From positions 84,447 to 148,446 of the forward strand of contig JAKVAY010000037.1 in the NCBI GenBank assembly GCA_022447185.1: DNA of 64,000 nucleotides. Reading direction: 5' to 3'. The position numbers and the translations under genes are program-made. Shown here in pieces: positions 10,295 through 19,585 of this stretch. The stretch comes from Fuerstiella sp. (GTDB lineage Bacteria > Planctomycetota > Planctomycetia > Planctomycetales > Planctomycetaceae). A model generated the notes under the pieces. The model did not search any database. It had not been told where the DNA came from and was given only the letters and a program-made list of their open reading frames with translations. The first letter of the stretch is position 1. Each line of letters starts with the position of its first letter.

Positions 10295-12466
10295 TCATAC
10301 GTCTGTTTGCGTCACTGGTGGCCAACCCTGACTCAGAAGCAGAATGGCCATGCTGTGTCCCTGCAACGGAAACGATTCGTTTTCGGAAAACGGCGTGGTC
10401 AAAATTTCATCAACATGAACGCTGGTATCCAGAATCGTGATCCACCGTTCGGAAGGCTTGTGTCGCGGAAGCAAAAATGGAATAGAATCCGGCAAATTAC
10501 TCAGAAGCAGCAACAGTGTTTCTCCAACGATCTGCTCGCCTTTTTCGTCGACTTCGTCCATCGATTCACCGTTGAGTCGGACCCCAATTGAGTGCATAGC
10601 ACCAGAGTTCCACTCCTGATCGGTAATTTCACCTCCATTCGGCATCAACCACGCAATGTCTTTCACGCCCGCGCCCCGAATCCGGCGTCCCTGAAAAAAG
10701 TTTCGCCGTTTGAGTACCGGATGTTCGTGCCAGATTTGCACTACCGACTGGCAGAAGCACAGAAATTCCTGCTGAGAATCATCCAGGTTCCAGTGGAGCC
10801 AGCTGATCTCATTGTCCTGACAGTAAGCGTTGTTGTTGCCACGCTGCGTATGGCCCAGTTCGTCTCCGGCGCGCAACATCGGAACACCCTGCGACATCAT
10901 GAGCGTTGTGATGAAATTCTTACGTTGCTTCAGGCGAATCTGCGCAATACACGGGTCATCTGATTCACCTTCCACGCCGCAATTCCATCCATTGTTGTGA
11001 TCGTCACCGTCGCGGTTGTCTTCCATATTGGAAAGATTACGTTTGTGGTGGTACGTCACCAGGTCGCGCAAACAAAATCCATCGTGTGCCGTCACGAAAT
11101 TAATACTGGCAGAGGGACGACGTCCATTGTGTTGAAACAAATCGCTGCTGCCCGTCAGACGTGTCGCAAATTCGTTGATTGCACCTCCGTCACCCGCCCA
11201 GAATCTCCTAATGGTGTCTCTGTATTTACCATTCCATTCGGACCACAGGTGAGGAAAATTTCCAACCTGATAGCCACCCAGGCCCAGATCCCACGGTTCC
11301 GCGATCAATTTGACCTGAGAAAGCAGCGGGTCCTGCAGAATGATGTCAAAAAACGCGCTCAACTTATCGACATCATGAAGTTCACGGGCCAAAGCGCTGC
11401 ACAGGTCGAAACGAAATCCGTCGACATGCATTTCCTGCACCCAGTATCGCAGGCTGTCCATAATAAGCTGCAGTACACGCGGACACTGCATATTGAGTGT
11501 ATTCCCGCAACCGGTAAAATCCTGGTAGTAACGCTGGTCGTTCGGCATCACCCGGTAGTACGAGGCGTTATCGATGCCTCGCAATGACAGTGTGGGTCCC
11601 AGATGATTACCTTCACCTGTGTGGTTGTAGACGACATCCAGAATGACTTCGATGTTTGCTTTGTGCAGTCGGCGAACCATCTCTCGAAATTCGTTGATCA
11701 CGTCAGCAGCGCTGTCTGCGGCGGCGTACCGACGATCCGGAGCGAAGAATGAGAGTGTGTTGTAGCCCCAGTAATTCGAAAGGCCGTTTTGTTCAAGGTG
11801 ACGGTCATTAACGTGGTGATGCACCGGCATTAACTCGAGAGCGGTCACACCCATTCGCCTGAGGTGAGCAATCGACGGATCTGAGGCGAGCCCCTGGTAG
11901 GTACCACGAAGTGCCTCCGGGATGTGCGGATGCAGCTTGGTGAAGCCCTTCACATGGGCTTCATAAATAAACGTCTTGTGCCAAGGTGTCCTCAGCAGCG
12001 AATCCCCCTGCCAGTCAAACGTTGGGTCGACAACCAGACCCAATGGCGCACACGCCGCATTGTCGCTGGTTGAAATCGAGAGATCATGATCAGGCGTAAC
12101 GTACCCAAACATGCTGTCCGACCAGGTAATCCCTCGACCAAGAGCACGGGCATATGGATCGAGGACAACCTTATGAGCGTTGAATCGATGCCCTTCGTCG
12201 GGAAGGTACGGACCGTGGATTCGATATCCGTAAAGCTGCCCTGGACAGAGATTCGGGATATAACCATGCCAAACCTGGTGCGTTTGTTCAGTCAGTGGCA
12301 CACGGTGGGCTTCTTCGCAGTCCGACTCGGAATCGAACAGACACAAATCAACGGCCGTCGCATGTTCCGAAAAGATGGCAAAATTTACACCGTTTCCATC
12401 CCAGGTTGCTCCAAGTGGATCGGGTTGTCCGGGCCATACTCGTAGCATGGTACCAGGAGGGTTCAT
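10295..12466 (-). CDS. glgX: glycogen debranching enzyme GlgX (GH13)
   Basis: About 723 residues, a cytoplasmic isoamylase-type enzyme cleaving alpha-1,6 branches of glycogen limit dextrins. The N-terminal CBM48 domain begins PGQPDPLGATWDGNGVNFAIF. GH13 catalytic regions follow: DVVYNHTGEG (region I), DGFRFDLCSAL with the nucleophile aspartate (region II), AEPWDLG with the acid/base glutamate (region III) and FVTAHDGFCLRDLV (region IV). Start candidates are ATGs at 12517, 12466 and 12448; I use 12466 because it gives a typical GlgX N-terminus, though its AGGAA is about thirteen bases away. No other glycogen gene is adjacent. A perfect 28-bp palindrome lies about 113 bp upstream and may be an operator. 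Confidence 0.95.
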   Translation of the reverse strand: MNPPGTMLRVWPGQPDPLGATWDGNGVNFAIFSEHATAVDLCLFDSESDCEEAHRVPLTEQTHQVWHGYIPNLCPGQLYGYRIHGPYLPDEGHRFNAHKVVLDPYARALGRGITWSDSMFGYVTPDHDLSISTSDNAACAPLGLVVDPTFDWQGDSLLRTPWHKTFIYEAHVKGFTKLHPHIPEALRGTYQGLASDPSIAHLRRMGVTALELMPVHHHVNDRHLEQNGLSNYWGYNTLSFFAPDRRYAAADSAADVINEFREMVRRLHKANIEVILDVVYNHTGEGNHLGPTLSLRGIDNASYYRVMPNDQRYYQDFTGCGNTLNMQCPRVLQLIMDSLRYWVQEMHVDGFRFDLCSALARELHDVDKLSAFFDIILQDPLLSQVKLIAEPWDLGLGGYQVGNFPHLWSEWNGKYRDTIRRFWAGDGGAINEFATRLTGSSDLFQHNGRRPSASINFVTAHDGFCLRDLVTYHHKRNLSNMEDNRDGDDHNNGWNCGVEGESDDPCIAQIRLKQRKNFITTLMMSQGVPMLRAGDELGHTQRGNNNAYCQDNEISWLHWNLDDSQQEFLCFCQSVVQIWHEHPVLKRRNFFQGRRIRGAGVKDIAWLMPNGGEITDQEWNSGAMHSIGVRLNGESMDEVDEKGEQIVGETLLLLLSNLPDSIPFLLPRHKPSERWITILDTSVHVDEILTTPFSENESFPLQGHSMAILLLSQGWPPVTQTDV

Positions 12467-12980
12467 GGTTGACTGAGTTCCTGAATTCGATGTGATTGAC
12501 GAAACGGGACTCCACATTCGAAGCAGACAAACGACCAGGTCGAAGCCTCAGAACATCTGACTCCATTTGGAGCTTGCAATTTAGGTGTACATATGTACAC
12601 CTAAATGAATAGTTGGTCGGACTGTAGCGATTACCACGAAATTTCTGATTGTTCGGCCGCAACCAAATATCCGGACCAGATTCATACGGACTCAGTCAGC
12701 GTCCGCAGCGGTCGATACTGAGACAATAGAGCGGACTTGAGTTCCTCCTAGTATGATCACCCCGGGGACGCGAAGCATTGTTGCGACGTGACACCGATTT
12801 GACCAACAACCTGGGATTGAGAAGCCGGACGTGAATTCGGATCGGTTTGTTGTCCCAAATCATTTGGATGACTCACTTTCTGTTTGACTCCCTTTTTGTG
12901 GGCTCCGTATAACAGAGCGGCTTGCCTGCGAATTGGCATTCGTTTTTTTCACACACTGTGCTCACCGGAACAGTTAAAAC
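12467..12980. other. divergent intergenic region with palindrome
   Basis: Separates glgX (minus) from the first coiled-coil gene (plus). The 28-bp palindrome at 12579-12606 is the only structure I can point to. The rest, 12607-12980, shows no convincing gene. Confidence 0.6.
12579..12606. promoter_or_regulatory. perfect 28-bp palindrome, probable operator
   Basis: The half-site ATTTAGGTGTACAT is followed directly by its exact reverse complement, giving 14 paired bases each side with no spacer. A protein dimer (TetR-, GntR- or MarR-type) would be expected to bind such a site. There is no T-run, so a terminator is unlikely. It lies about 113 bp upstream of the glgX start and about 375 bp upstream of the coiled-coil gene, so it more likely serves glgX. 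The regulator is not encoded nearby. Confidence 0.75.
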
Positions 12981-13634
12981 GTGTTTGGCAAGACCCTCCT
13001 TGTATTTACTGCTGTTGTGTCAGTTCTTTTGGCTGGCGTATCAATGGTAGCGTATTTTGCCGTGCCGAGTATGGCTCCGGCTATGGCCGAACTGGCTGAC
13101 TATTCGTTTGAGCGAAAGAACGTAGGCAAAACGGTCAGGTGGGATGTTTCGCATCGCCTGAGGGATCAGGAGTCTGTCGCAGCGAATAAGACAATATTCG
13201 AGGCGGTGGTCGCGGCAACAAACGACGCAAAAACAAAGCTGCAGACAGAATCCAACGCAGCCACAACTCTGCTCGCCTCAGTTAATGAGCAACTGGAACA
13301 ACACAAAGCCGAACAAACCCAGGATGTCGACGCCATGACGCGTCGAGGCAAAGATCTGCTGTTAGGAGCAGAAAAATCTTTAACACGGGTAACAGACGAA
13401 TCCGGCACGTTCCAGGGACTCTCGGTTGAAGCAACAGAAGTACGTAATGAAACAAGCAGTCGACGTCAGGATGTCACTCGGCTTCGTGAAGAATTAGAAG
13501 AACTGCGAACACACGATTTCGAACTCCAGAAGCTGGAGCGAACACTGACAGACCAGTTGTTACGAGTGCAACTGGACATTCAGACCTTGCAGCTGCGGGC
13601 AGATCAGGTCCGGCAGCAACTGAACGCTGACTGA
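12981..13634 (+). CDS. membrane-anchored coiled-coil protein
   Basis: A 217-residue protein with one N-terminal membrane segment (about residues 5-30, VFTAVVSVLLAGVSMVAYFAV) followed by a long, charged, helix-rich region that is predicted coiled coil by composition, for instance VTRLREELEELR followed by LEKLERTL-like heptads near the C-terminus. No enzymatic motif is visible. It starts at GTG (12981) with GGAA about ten bases upstream. The next gene (13697) has the same architecture, so the two probably form an operon with the micro-gene at 14526. The topology suggests an inner-membrane scaffold with its coil outside the cytoplasm. The family is not one I can name; it may be a planctomycete-specific envelope protein. 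Confidence 0.8.
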   Translation: MFGKTLLVFTAVVSVLLAGVSMVAYFAVPSMAPAMAELADYSFERKNVGKTVRWDVSHRLRDQESVAANKTIFEAVVAATNDAKTKLQTESNAATTLLASVNEQLEQHKAEQTQDVDAMTRRGKDLLLGAEKSLTRVTDESGTFQGLSVEATEVRNETSSRRQDVTRLREELEELRTHDFELQKLERTLTDQLLRVQLDIQTLQLRADQVRQQLNAD

Positions 13635-13696
13635 TTTTCTGATTTGAATTGTGTAGAAGACAACATCAGCACACATGCTGAACTGGAGATGCCTGG

Positions 13697-14545
13697 ATGA
13701 ATGCCGTCGGGAAAATGCTGATTGTCCTGCAGCTTTGTCTTAGCCTGCTGTTCATCTGCTTCGCAGGAGCAGCGTATTCGTTACAGAATAAATGGCGAGA
13801 TGATTTCACAGATGCGGACGCTCAGGTGAAATCGCTGCAGGCAAATCTTGAAGAGGCAATCAGCCAGCGAGAAGAGGACGTGCTTGCGGCCGAGAAACTG
13901 CTTAACGCAGCTCAAACGTCACGCGACACGACGGAAGAGGAATTGAGGTCCGCAATCTTAAAAGCTGAAAGTGCGGAAAAACTTTTGGCCGACGAACGTC
14001 AGGCCCGAAACAAGGCAATTGCTGAAACCGAGCGTGCAGTGGCCGAATCGGAGGCCAGACTGGCTGAAACGGTAGCTCATCGCCAGGAGATTCAAACCAG
14101 AGGGGTTCAACTGGCACGCCAGCTGGCCGAAATTCGTGAAAAAGACAGTCAAGTCCTGGAACTCAATCAAAAAGTCAACGCCTACCGACAGTCGGAAGAA
14201 CGTCATCTTGCCGAAAACGTTCGAATGAAAGAATTACTGCGTGTGAACAAAATTGACCCTGCGGAACGCGTGGCAGGCAGTGTATTGGAACCAGTTGAAA
14301 AAGTAGACGGTTATGTCGTGGGGAGACTCCAGTCTCGGAGCCGCACCCAGGAATTTGTAAAAATTAATATTGGCAGCGATGATACAATCCAGGAAGGAAT
14401 GATCGTGCATGTATTCCGCCGAGATCGGTTCGTGTGCGACGTCCGGGTTTCTCTCGTTGAATCGGACAGTTCCGTCGGTATCGTCGTAGCCAGTTCGCGC
14501 CGATACAATATTCAGGAGGGCGATCGTGTCACCACCAAACTCTGA
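13697..14545 (+). CDS. membrane-anchored coiled-coil protein with MreC-like C-terminal domain
   Basis: A 282-residue protein: N-terminal membrane segment (about residues 7-28), coiled coil rich in Glu, Ala and Arg (about 35-180), then a beta-rich domain of about 90 residues. That domain has the cadence of the MreC periplasmic barrel: VKINIGSDDTIQEGMIVHVF, then FVCDVRVSLVESDSSVGIVV and a closing IQEGDRVTTKL. The order (anchor, coil, barrel) is that of MreC, which scaffolds cell-wall synthesis, but identity is not proven. GGAG lies nine bases upstream of the ATG. It follows the coiled-coil gene by 62 bp, and its last 20 bases overlap the 37-residue micro-gene. No mreB or mreD is adjacent. Confidence 0.83.
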   Translation: MNAVGKMLIVLQLCLSLLFICFAGAAYSLQNKWRDDFTDADAQVKSLQANLEEAISQREEDVLAAEKLLNAAQTSRDTTEEELRSAILKAESAEKLLADERQARNKAIAETERAVAESEARLAETVAHRQEIQTRGVQLARQLAEIREKDSQVLELNQKVNAYRQSEERHLAENVRMKELLRVNKIDPAERVAGSVLEPVEKVDGYVVGRLQSRSRTQEFVKINIGSDDTIQEGMIVHVFRRDRFVCDVRVSLVESDSSVGIVVASSRRYNIQEGDRVTTKL

Positions 14546-14639
14546 TCCAGGCATCTACGATGGTCTGATGTTCGTCTCGCTGGGCGCAACTATCGTGGCA
14601 ATCACACTGCTGGTTCTGACATTGAACAGCTACTCCTGA
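14526..14639 (+). CDS. 37-residue single-pass membrane micro-protein
   Basis: A very short gene starting at GTG inside the 3' end of the preceding gene (20-bp overlap, different frame). GGAGGG sits five bases upstream of the GTG, an excellent ribosome-binding site. The product begins SPPNSDPGIYDGLMF and then has one hydrophobic helix of about 18 residues ending LLVLTLNSYS. The overlap suggests translational coupling with the MreC-like coiled-coil protein, so the peptide may be a small subunit of the same envelope complex. Its 3' end overlaps the convergent DUF1573 gene by ten bases. Function is unknown; the call rests on ribosome-binding site, coupling and a clean membrane segment. Confidence 0.65.
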   Translation: MSPPNSDPGIYDGLMFVSLGATIVAITLLVLTLNSYS

Positions 14640-15763
14640 TTCGAACCGGAATCGTCAACCCGTTGAGCGATTTCGCGATCCTGCCGCAGTTCGCGTCTGG
14701 TGCTGAGAATCTCGACGGTCACCGTGACCATCTCCGTGGAATCGTTCGCGTAGAGCGTCACGACTCCTTCCCGAGAACTTGACAACGGTGGTGCGCTGAC
14801 TCTGAGGGCCAGATCGACGATCTGTCGTTCACCGTTAGCTGTCTGTTGCCATTCACACAGCAACTCAGGCGGGAAACAGTCGACATGCGAGATCACCCAG
14901 TGTTCCGGGACCTGCACCTGTACAGATCCCGCGGTTGTCTGGTCTGTTCGCAGACGCAAACGGGTTGGCCTGACAATCACAGGTTCAGTGCGTTCGGGGC
15001 CTTGAATTCTGACAGGCATAACGACCGTGGGAAACCGAGGATCATCAGTTTGAGCATGAACAAGCAAACGATGAGTTCCTGCAGGAATTCCACTCCGGAT
15101 CTCGATACCAATCCGAGTCTCTCGGCCTCCATCTTTTATCGACTGAATGCTGCCGTAGATCCATGATGACGAGGATTCCACCGCTTCGACACTAAGCGGT
15201 TGAGGTCGATTGTCGAAAACGGTGAAGTGGTGAGTGATGGGCTGACCCGCAACTCCTCGCTGTGACACGTGCATCGCACGCGGTATCACATGAATTTCCG
15301 GCTCCGGAAAAACCGCCTTGATCAGGAGTGTTTCATGTCGTGGTTCAGGGGCTGTGTAGTGGACGGTCAGCTGGAATTCATGAAATCCCTCTGTTTGCTC
15401 GGCCAGCGGCACTGACACATTCATTTCACCAACTTCACCGGGCTCAAGCCGTCGGTGGCTCAATTCCGGAGTCAAGCATCCACAGCTGCGTTCGATTTTT
15501 CCCAACTGGACAGCATTGGCTCCCACGTTCCGAAACCGAAATCGACTGACGAGCTTCGACGTGTGAGAAACAGGGTCTCGACCGTGATTGAAACAATAGC
15601 GAGCGAACTGCAGTGGACGTGTGGGCGTCCCTGTTCTGTTCAGCGGCGATGCTTCATGTAATGTCGATCCCGCCAGACTACAGGCCACCAGTGGCAACAC
15701 CGCCAGCAGCCGCGCTATCCACACTGGTGCCTGGTGATCAGTTTTCTGCAGCCGTCCTGACAT
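14630..15763 (-). CDS. exported DUF1573 family protein
   Basis: A 377-residue protein with an N-terminal hydrophobic segment (about residues 18-35, LLAVLPLVACSLAGS) and a DUF1573 domain, an immunoglobulin-like fold found in exported proteins of planctomycetes and Bacteroidetes. The signature is FRFRNVGANAVQLGKIERSCGCLTPEL followed by LEPGEVGEMNVSV; the CGC pair is typical. Two or more further beta-sandwich repeats follow. Function of the family is not established. ATG at 15763 has GAAGG about eight bases upstream. The gene starts ten bases after the stop of the small upstream membrane protein (15774-16046), so the two are almost certainly co-translated. Confidence 0.88.
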   Translation of the reverse strand: MSGRLQKTDHQAPVWIARLLAVLPLVACSLAGSTLHEASPLNRTGTPTRPLQFARYCFNHGRDPVSHTSKLVSRFRFRNVGANAVQLGKIERSCGCLTPELSHRRLEPGEVGEMNVSVPLAEQTEGFHEFQLTVHYTAPEPRHETLLIKAVFPEPEIHVIPRAMHVSQRGVAGQPITHHFTVFDNRPQPLSVEAVESSSSWIYGSIQSIKDGGRETRIGIEIRSGIPAGTHRLLVHAQTDDPRFPTVVMPVRIQGPERTEPVIVRPTRLRLRTDQTTAGSVQVQVPEHWVISHVDCFPPELLCEWQQTANGERQIVDLALRVSAPPLSSSREGVVTLYANDSTEMVTVTVEILSTRRELRQDREIAQRVDDSGSNQE

Positions 15764-15773
15764 TGTTGAACCT

Positions 15774-16046
15774 TCAGTCACCCAGCTTCAGAATCGTCTG
15801 TCGCTGCATGAATACAACCAGTTTTTGCCTGTCATCGGGGTCGGGTACAGCATCCGCGATCTTCCAGCCACGTTTTCCAAAAGCGCCCAGCGTGCTTCCG
15901 AGAAATAACTGTCGATCCGCATCTTTCTTCAGATAGACGGTTCGATACTCCATTTGAGGCGGCAGCATCATGTCGAACACCAGACGCGTCACGAGTTCCG
16001 CCGACCAGATCGTAAGAATCAGCAGGAACAACTGTTTGTAGCTCAT
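15774..16046 (-). CDS. small single-pass membrane protein, unknown function
   Basis: About 90 residues with one N-terminal membrane segment (YKQLFLLILTIWSAELVTRL) and a soluble C-terminal part of about 60 residues (for example LGAFGKRGWKIADAV). There are two adjacent ATG codons at 16049 and 16046; GAGG is four and seven bases upstream respectively, so I prefer 16046. Although the frame is open back to 16226, the extension has no membrane or domain features. It immediately precedes the DUF1573 gene. I do not recognise the family. Confidence 0.7.
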   Translation of the reverse strand: MSYKQLFLLILTIWSAELVTRLVFDMMLPPQMEYRTVYLKKDADRQLFLGSTLGAFGKRGWKIADAVPDPDDRQKLVVFMQRQTILKLGD

Positions 16047-16293
16047 CATTGGTCCTCTGCCGGAAATCAATCGTGAAGTCCTGACAAGTGCCGGTTCGGT
16101 TTCTGTAACGTGGGTTTTATGGAAATTCAAAGACTGTGAGAATACGGGTTCTGTGGCCTGACCGTTACCGGGTTCGTGTGCGTAAGGGGTGATCAGCAAA
16201 TGATTTGCAGGCCGCCCGCTGTTCAATACACTGCCGCGGCCTTCCGGACACCGCTCATTCCCATCGATCTGATCTTCAATACCGAGACTTCAA

Positions 16294-18999
16294 ATGCCTC
16301 GCTACGACTCAAAACGCATTGAACACAAATGGCAGGAATTCTGGGAAGAAAACAAAACGTTTGTTCTGCCGGATGATACTCCGACCGATGCTGCTCAAAA
16401 GTTCTATGTACTGGATATGTTTCCCTATCCGTCGGGAAGCGGACTACACGTCGGCCACCCGGAGGGCTACACAGCAACAGACATCGTTGTTCGACACGCT
16501 CGAATGAACGGTCGGCATGTCCTGCATCCAATGGGCTGGGATGCCTTCGGTTTGCCGGCCGAAGAGCACGCAGTCAAGACGGGCACGCATCCGCGCGAAA
16601 CGACTGAACAGAACATTGAGACATTTCGTCGTCAGCTGAAGATGCTGGGCTTCAGCTACGACTGGTCACGCGAAATTGCCACAACGGATCCGGAATACTA
16701 TCGCTGGACACAATGGATCTTTCTGCAATTGTTCGATACCTGGTACGATGCTGATTACCGATGGAATGGGCCTGATGGGGTTAACCGCACGGGTAAGGGG
16801 CGACCGATTGCAGAGCTCACGATTCCGAAAGAGATCCAGGAGCAGGGGGATGACGCTGTCCGTCGTTACCAGGATCGACATCGCCTGGCGTACATCTCAG
16901 AAGCGCCGGTCAACTGGTGCCCGGCACTGGGTACAGTGCTGGCGAACGAAGAAGTCATCGACGGACTGAGTGAACGCGGCAGTCATCCTGTCGAGCGAAT
17001 CCCTCTTCGGCAGTGGATGTTAAGAATTACAGCGTACGCGGACCGCCTGGAATCAGAACTGAAGGATCTGAACTGGCCTGAATCGATCAAATTACTTCAG
17101 CGAAACTGGATTGGGCGGAGTACCGGCGCGGAAGTTGACTTTTTGATTGGCAAGGGCCCGTTCGATTCATGGAGAACGCAGCGAACCGGGACTGGCTGGC
17201 CCGAGGAACCCTCTGATGATGTTCTGCGTGTCTACACGACTCGACCGGACACGTTGTACGGAGCAACCTATATGGTAATCGCTCCTGAGCATCCGCTGGT
17301 GGATCAATTGACGGTCGACGAAAACAAATCTGCCGTTCAGGAATACTGCCGCGCCGCATCGCTCAAGAGTGAACTGGATCGTACCGATCTGGCGAAAGAA
17401 AAATCAGGGGTCTTCACCGGATCGTTTGCGATCAACCCGGTCAACGGTGAACCGGTTCCGGTCTGGGTCGCCGACTATGTGCTGATCAGCTACGGCACCG
17501 GAGCCATCATGGCGGTACCTGCGCACGACCTGCGCGACTTTGAATTCGCCGTCCGATTCAATCTGCCGATCCTTCCCGTCGTTGAGCCACCCGATACATG
17601 GACTCCATCCAAAGACGAAGCGGCGCTGACGACCAACATAAACGGACAGAAGCTGACTCCGTTTTCAGGTATGGGAAGAGCGATCAATTCCGGCGAATAC
17701 AATGGCACTCCAACGGCCGAGTTCAAGGCTGTGATCACCGAAACACTCGCTTCGTCCGGGCTGGGCCAGTCAGCTGTTAATTACAAACTACGTGACTGGC
17801 TGTTCAGTCGTCAGCGGTACTGGGGTGAACCGTTTCCGATCTGGCATGAACTGGATACCCATGGCAACCAAACGGGGCTGATGCGTGCGGAATCTGAAGA
17901 AAATCTGCCAGTACCACATCCACATATGGAAGATTTCAAGCCGACCGGCAACCCGGAACCAATGTTATCGAAGGCTCCAAAAGAATGGCTGTACACGACG
18001 GCAGAAGACGGGACACCACTGAAGCGGGAAACAAACAGCATGCCCCAGTGGGCTGGTAGCTGCTGGTACTATCTGAGATTTTGCGACCCAAAGAACTCAG
18101 ATCAGTTCATTGATCCCGCAAAAGAAAAATACTGGCTGCCCGTCGACCTGTATATTGGAGGAGCTGAACACGCGGTACTGCATCTGCTGTACTCAAGGTT
18201 CTGGCACAAGCTGCTGTTCGACCGGGGCCACGTCTCGAACCCCGAACCATTTTATCGCCTGGTGAACCAGGGCATGATTTTGGGAGAGAACGGCGAAAAG
18301 ATGTCCAAGTCGCGAGGAAATGTCATTAATCCGGACGACGTCGTCAGCGAATACGGAGCTGATGCACTGCGACTCTATGAAATGTTCATGGGGCCGCTGG
18401 AACAGGTCAAGCCGTGGAGCATGAAAGGCGTCGAAGGCGTCTTCCGCTTCCTGGGCCGCGTTTGGCGCATGGTGATTGACGATCGGTCTGAAGATATCAT
18501 GTTGAACGCTGCGGTATCTGAGTCAGAACCGACAGAGCACCAAATGCGAATCCTGCACAAAACGATCAAGGCTGTATCCGTTGACATTGAACGACTGAGT
18601 TTTAATACCGCAATCAGTCGAATGATGGAGTTCACCAACTTTATGGGGCACGAAGACAATCGTCCAAAAGCCGTGCTGGAGCCGTTCGTCCTTATCCTGA
18701 GCCCGTTTGCTCCGCATATTGCAGAAGAACTTTGGCATGTTCTAGGTCACACGGATTCACTGGCCTCTGAAGCATGGCCGGAACACGATGAATCGCTGCT
18801 GATTGAAGAAACCGTTGAGATCCCGGTGCAGGTCAACGGCCGGGTTCGAGCAAAAATCCACGTCCCCAGCGGTACGAATCAGACCGCACTGCAGTCTGCA
18901 GCTGAAGCAGATTCAACCGTTCGGAAGCAACTCGACGGAAAGAACGTGGTTAAAGTGATCACTGTCCCAGGTCGTATGGTGAACTTTGTGGTGAAATAG
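16294..18999 (+). CDS. leuS: leucyl-tRNA synthetase
   Basis: A 901-residue class I aminoacyl-tRNA synthetase that charges tRNA-Leu in the cytoplasm. The HIGH-type signature is in [15 protein letters not shown] (about residues 47-61) and KMSKS is at about 669-673. The CP1 editing domain contains [14 protein letters not shown] and [15 protein letters not shown]. The C-terminal anticodon-binding and tRNA-binding domains are complete, ending near [10 protein letters not shown]. Length is typical of bacterial LeuRS. The start ATG gives the canonical N-terminus [16 protein letters not shown]. It is monocistronic and its 3' end converges with the membrane-protein gene at 19009. Confidence 0.98.
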   Translation: MPRYDSKRIEHKWQEFWEENKTFVLPDDTPTDAAQKFYVLDMFPYPSGSGLHVGHPEGYTATDIVVRHARMNGRHVLHPMGWDAFGLPAEEHAVKTGTHPRETTEQNIETFRRQLKMLGFSYDWSREIATTDPEYYRWTQWIFLQLFDTWYDADYRWNGPDGVNRTGKGRPIAELTIPKEIQEQGDDAVRRYQDRHRLAYISEAPVNWCPALGTVLANEEVIDGLSERGSHPVERIPLRQWMLRITAYADRLESELKDLNWPESIKLLQRNWIGRSTGAEVDFLIGKGPFDSWRTQRTGTGWPEEPSDDVLRVYTTRPDTLYGATYMVIAPEHPLVDQLTVDENKSAVQEYCRAASLKSELDRTDLAKEKSGVFTGSFAINPVNGEPVPVWVADYVLISYGTGAIMAVPAHDLRDFEFAVRFNLPILPVVEPPDTWTPSKDEAALTTNINGQKLTPFSGMGRAINSGEYNGTPTAEFKAVITETLASSGLGQSAVNYKLRDWLFSRQRYWGEPFPIWHELDTHGNQTGLMRAESEENLPVPHPHMEDFKPTGNPEPMLSKAPKEWLYTTAEDGTPLKRETNSMPQWAGSCWYYLRFCDPKNSDQFIDPAKEKYWLPVDLYIGGAEHAVLHLLYSRFWHKLLFDRGHVSNPEPFYRLVNQGMILGENGEKMSKSRGNVINPDDVVSEYGADALRLYEMFMGPLEQVKPWSMKGVEGVFRFLGRVWRMVIDDRSEDIMLNAAVSESEPTEHQMRILHKTIKAVSVDIERLSFNTAISRMMEFTNFMGHEDNRPKAVLEPFVLILSPFAPHIAEELWHVLGHTDSLASEAWPEHDESLLIEETVEIPVQVNGRVRAKIHVPSGTNQTALQSAAEADSTVRKQLDGKNVVKVITVPGRMVNFVVK

Positions 19000-19008
19000 A
19001 AACTGTAT

Positions 19009-19551
19009 TCACTGCTGCGTGTTCGGCTGCCGCACCCCCAGTTTCCGATAGAAAACCGCCGCGACGACGAAAATCGCGGGAAGCCACCACCACCATGGTC
19101 CAAAAACAGCGGTCGCGTTGAACATCATGAATGCGGCAAAACCCTGCATGAACGTCTCGGATACAGGCGTACCCCATGACAGATGACCGACCGTTCTTAG
19201 GGTCTGGACCAACGACACGCCCCAGCAGATCAGGAATGCATAGTTGATATACAGCCCGCCGCCCCAGTTGATTCCGACGACGCGCTCAGTCATATCTGCT
19301 GTGTGTTGAAGCGCTGCGGAATGGACCCAGTGGTGTCTGAACTGGAACGCGCAGACCACGTGCAGCACACAAAGCAACCATGCACCGGACCAAAACAGAA
19401 TATAGACGCGATCAGCCGGCCCGACTGCAGCAGAATCAGAGCGTCGTTGCCGGACACCAGCGAACAACCAGCACCAGAGTGCAGCCACGTAACATGCGAC
19501 GCTGGCTCGCGCTGTCCACAGTATCAGGTATTCACCGGTGTCGGGACTCAT
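19009..19551 (-). CDS. polytopic membrane protein, unknown function
   Basis: About 180 residues with four or five hydrophobic segments (for example ARASVACYVAALWCWLFAG, FWSGAWLLCVLHVVCAF and WWWLPAIFVVAAVFY). Several His and Trp residues lie at the membrane edges (FRHHWVH), but no cofactor motif is clear. The ATG at 19551 places the first membrane segment near residue 10; upstream in-frame sequence to 19674 overlaps the preceding gene and is not protein-like. It is 34 bp downstream of the 19586-20116 gene, so the two probably form an operon. The family is not recognised. Confidence 0.75.
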   Translation of the reverse strand: MSPDTGEYLILWTARASVACYVAALWCWLFAGVRQRRSDSAAVGPADRVYILFWSGAWLLCVLHVVCAFQFRHHWVHSAALQHTADMTERVVGINWGGGLYINYAFLICWGVSLVQTLRTVGHLSWGTPVSETFMQGFAAFMMFNATAVFGPWWWWLPAIFVVAAVFYRKLGVRQPNTQQ

Positions 19552-19585
19552 GCACCACGTCTTTGCAACGAGTAGTGATGTACCG

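Noticed and set aside
10997-11587. A 196-codon plus-strand frame opposite glgX
   Set aside because: It mirrors the codon pattern of glgX on the other strand and has no independent support.
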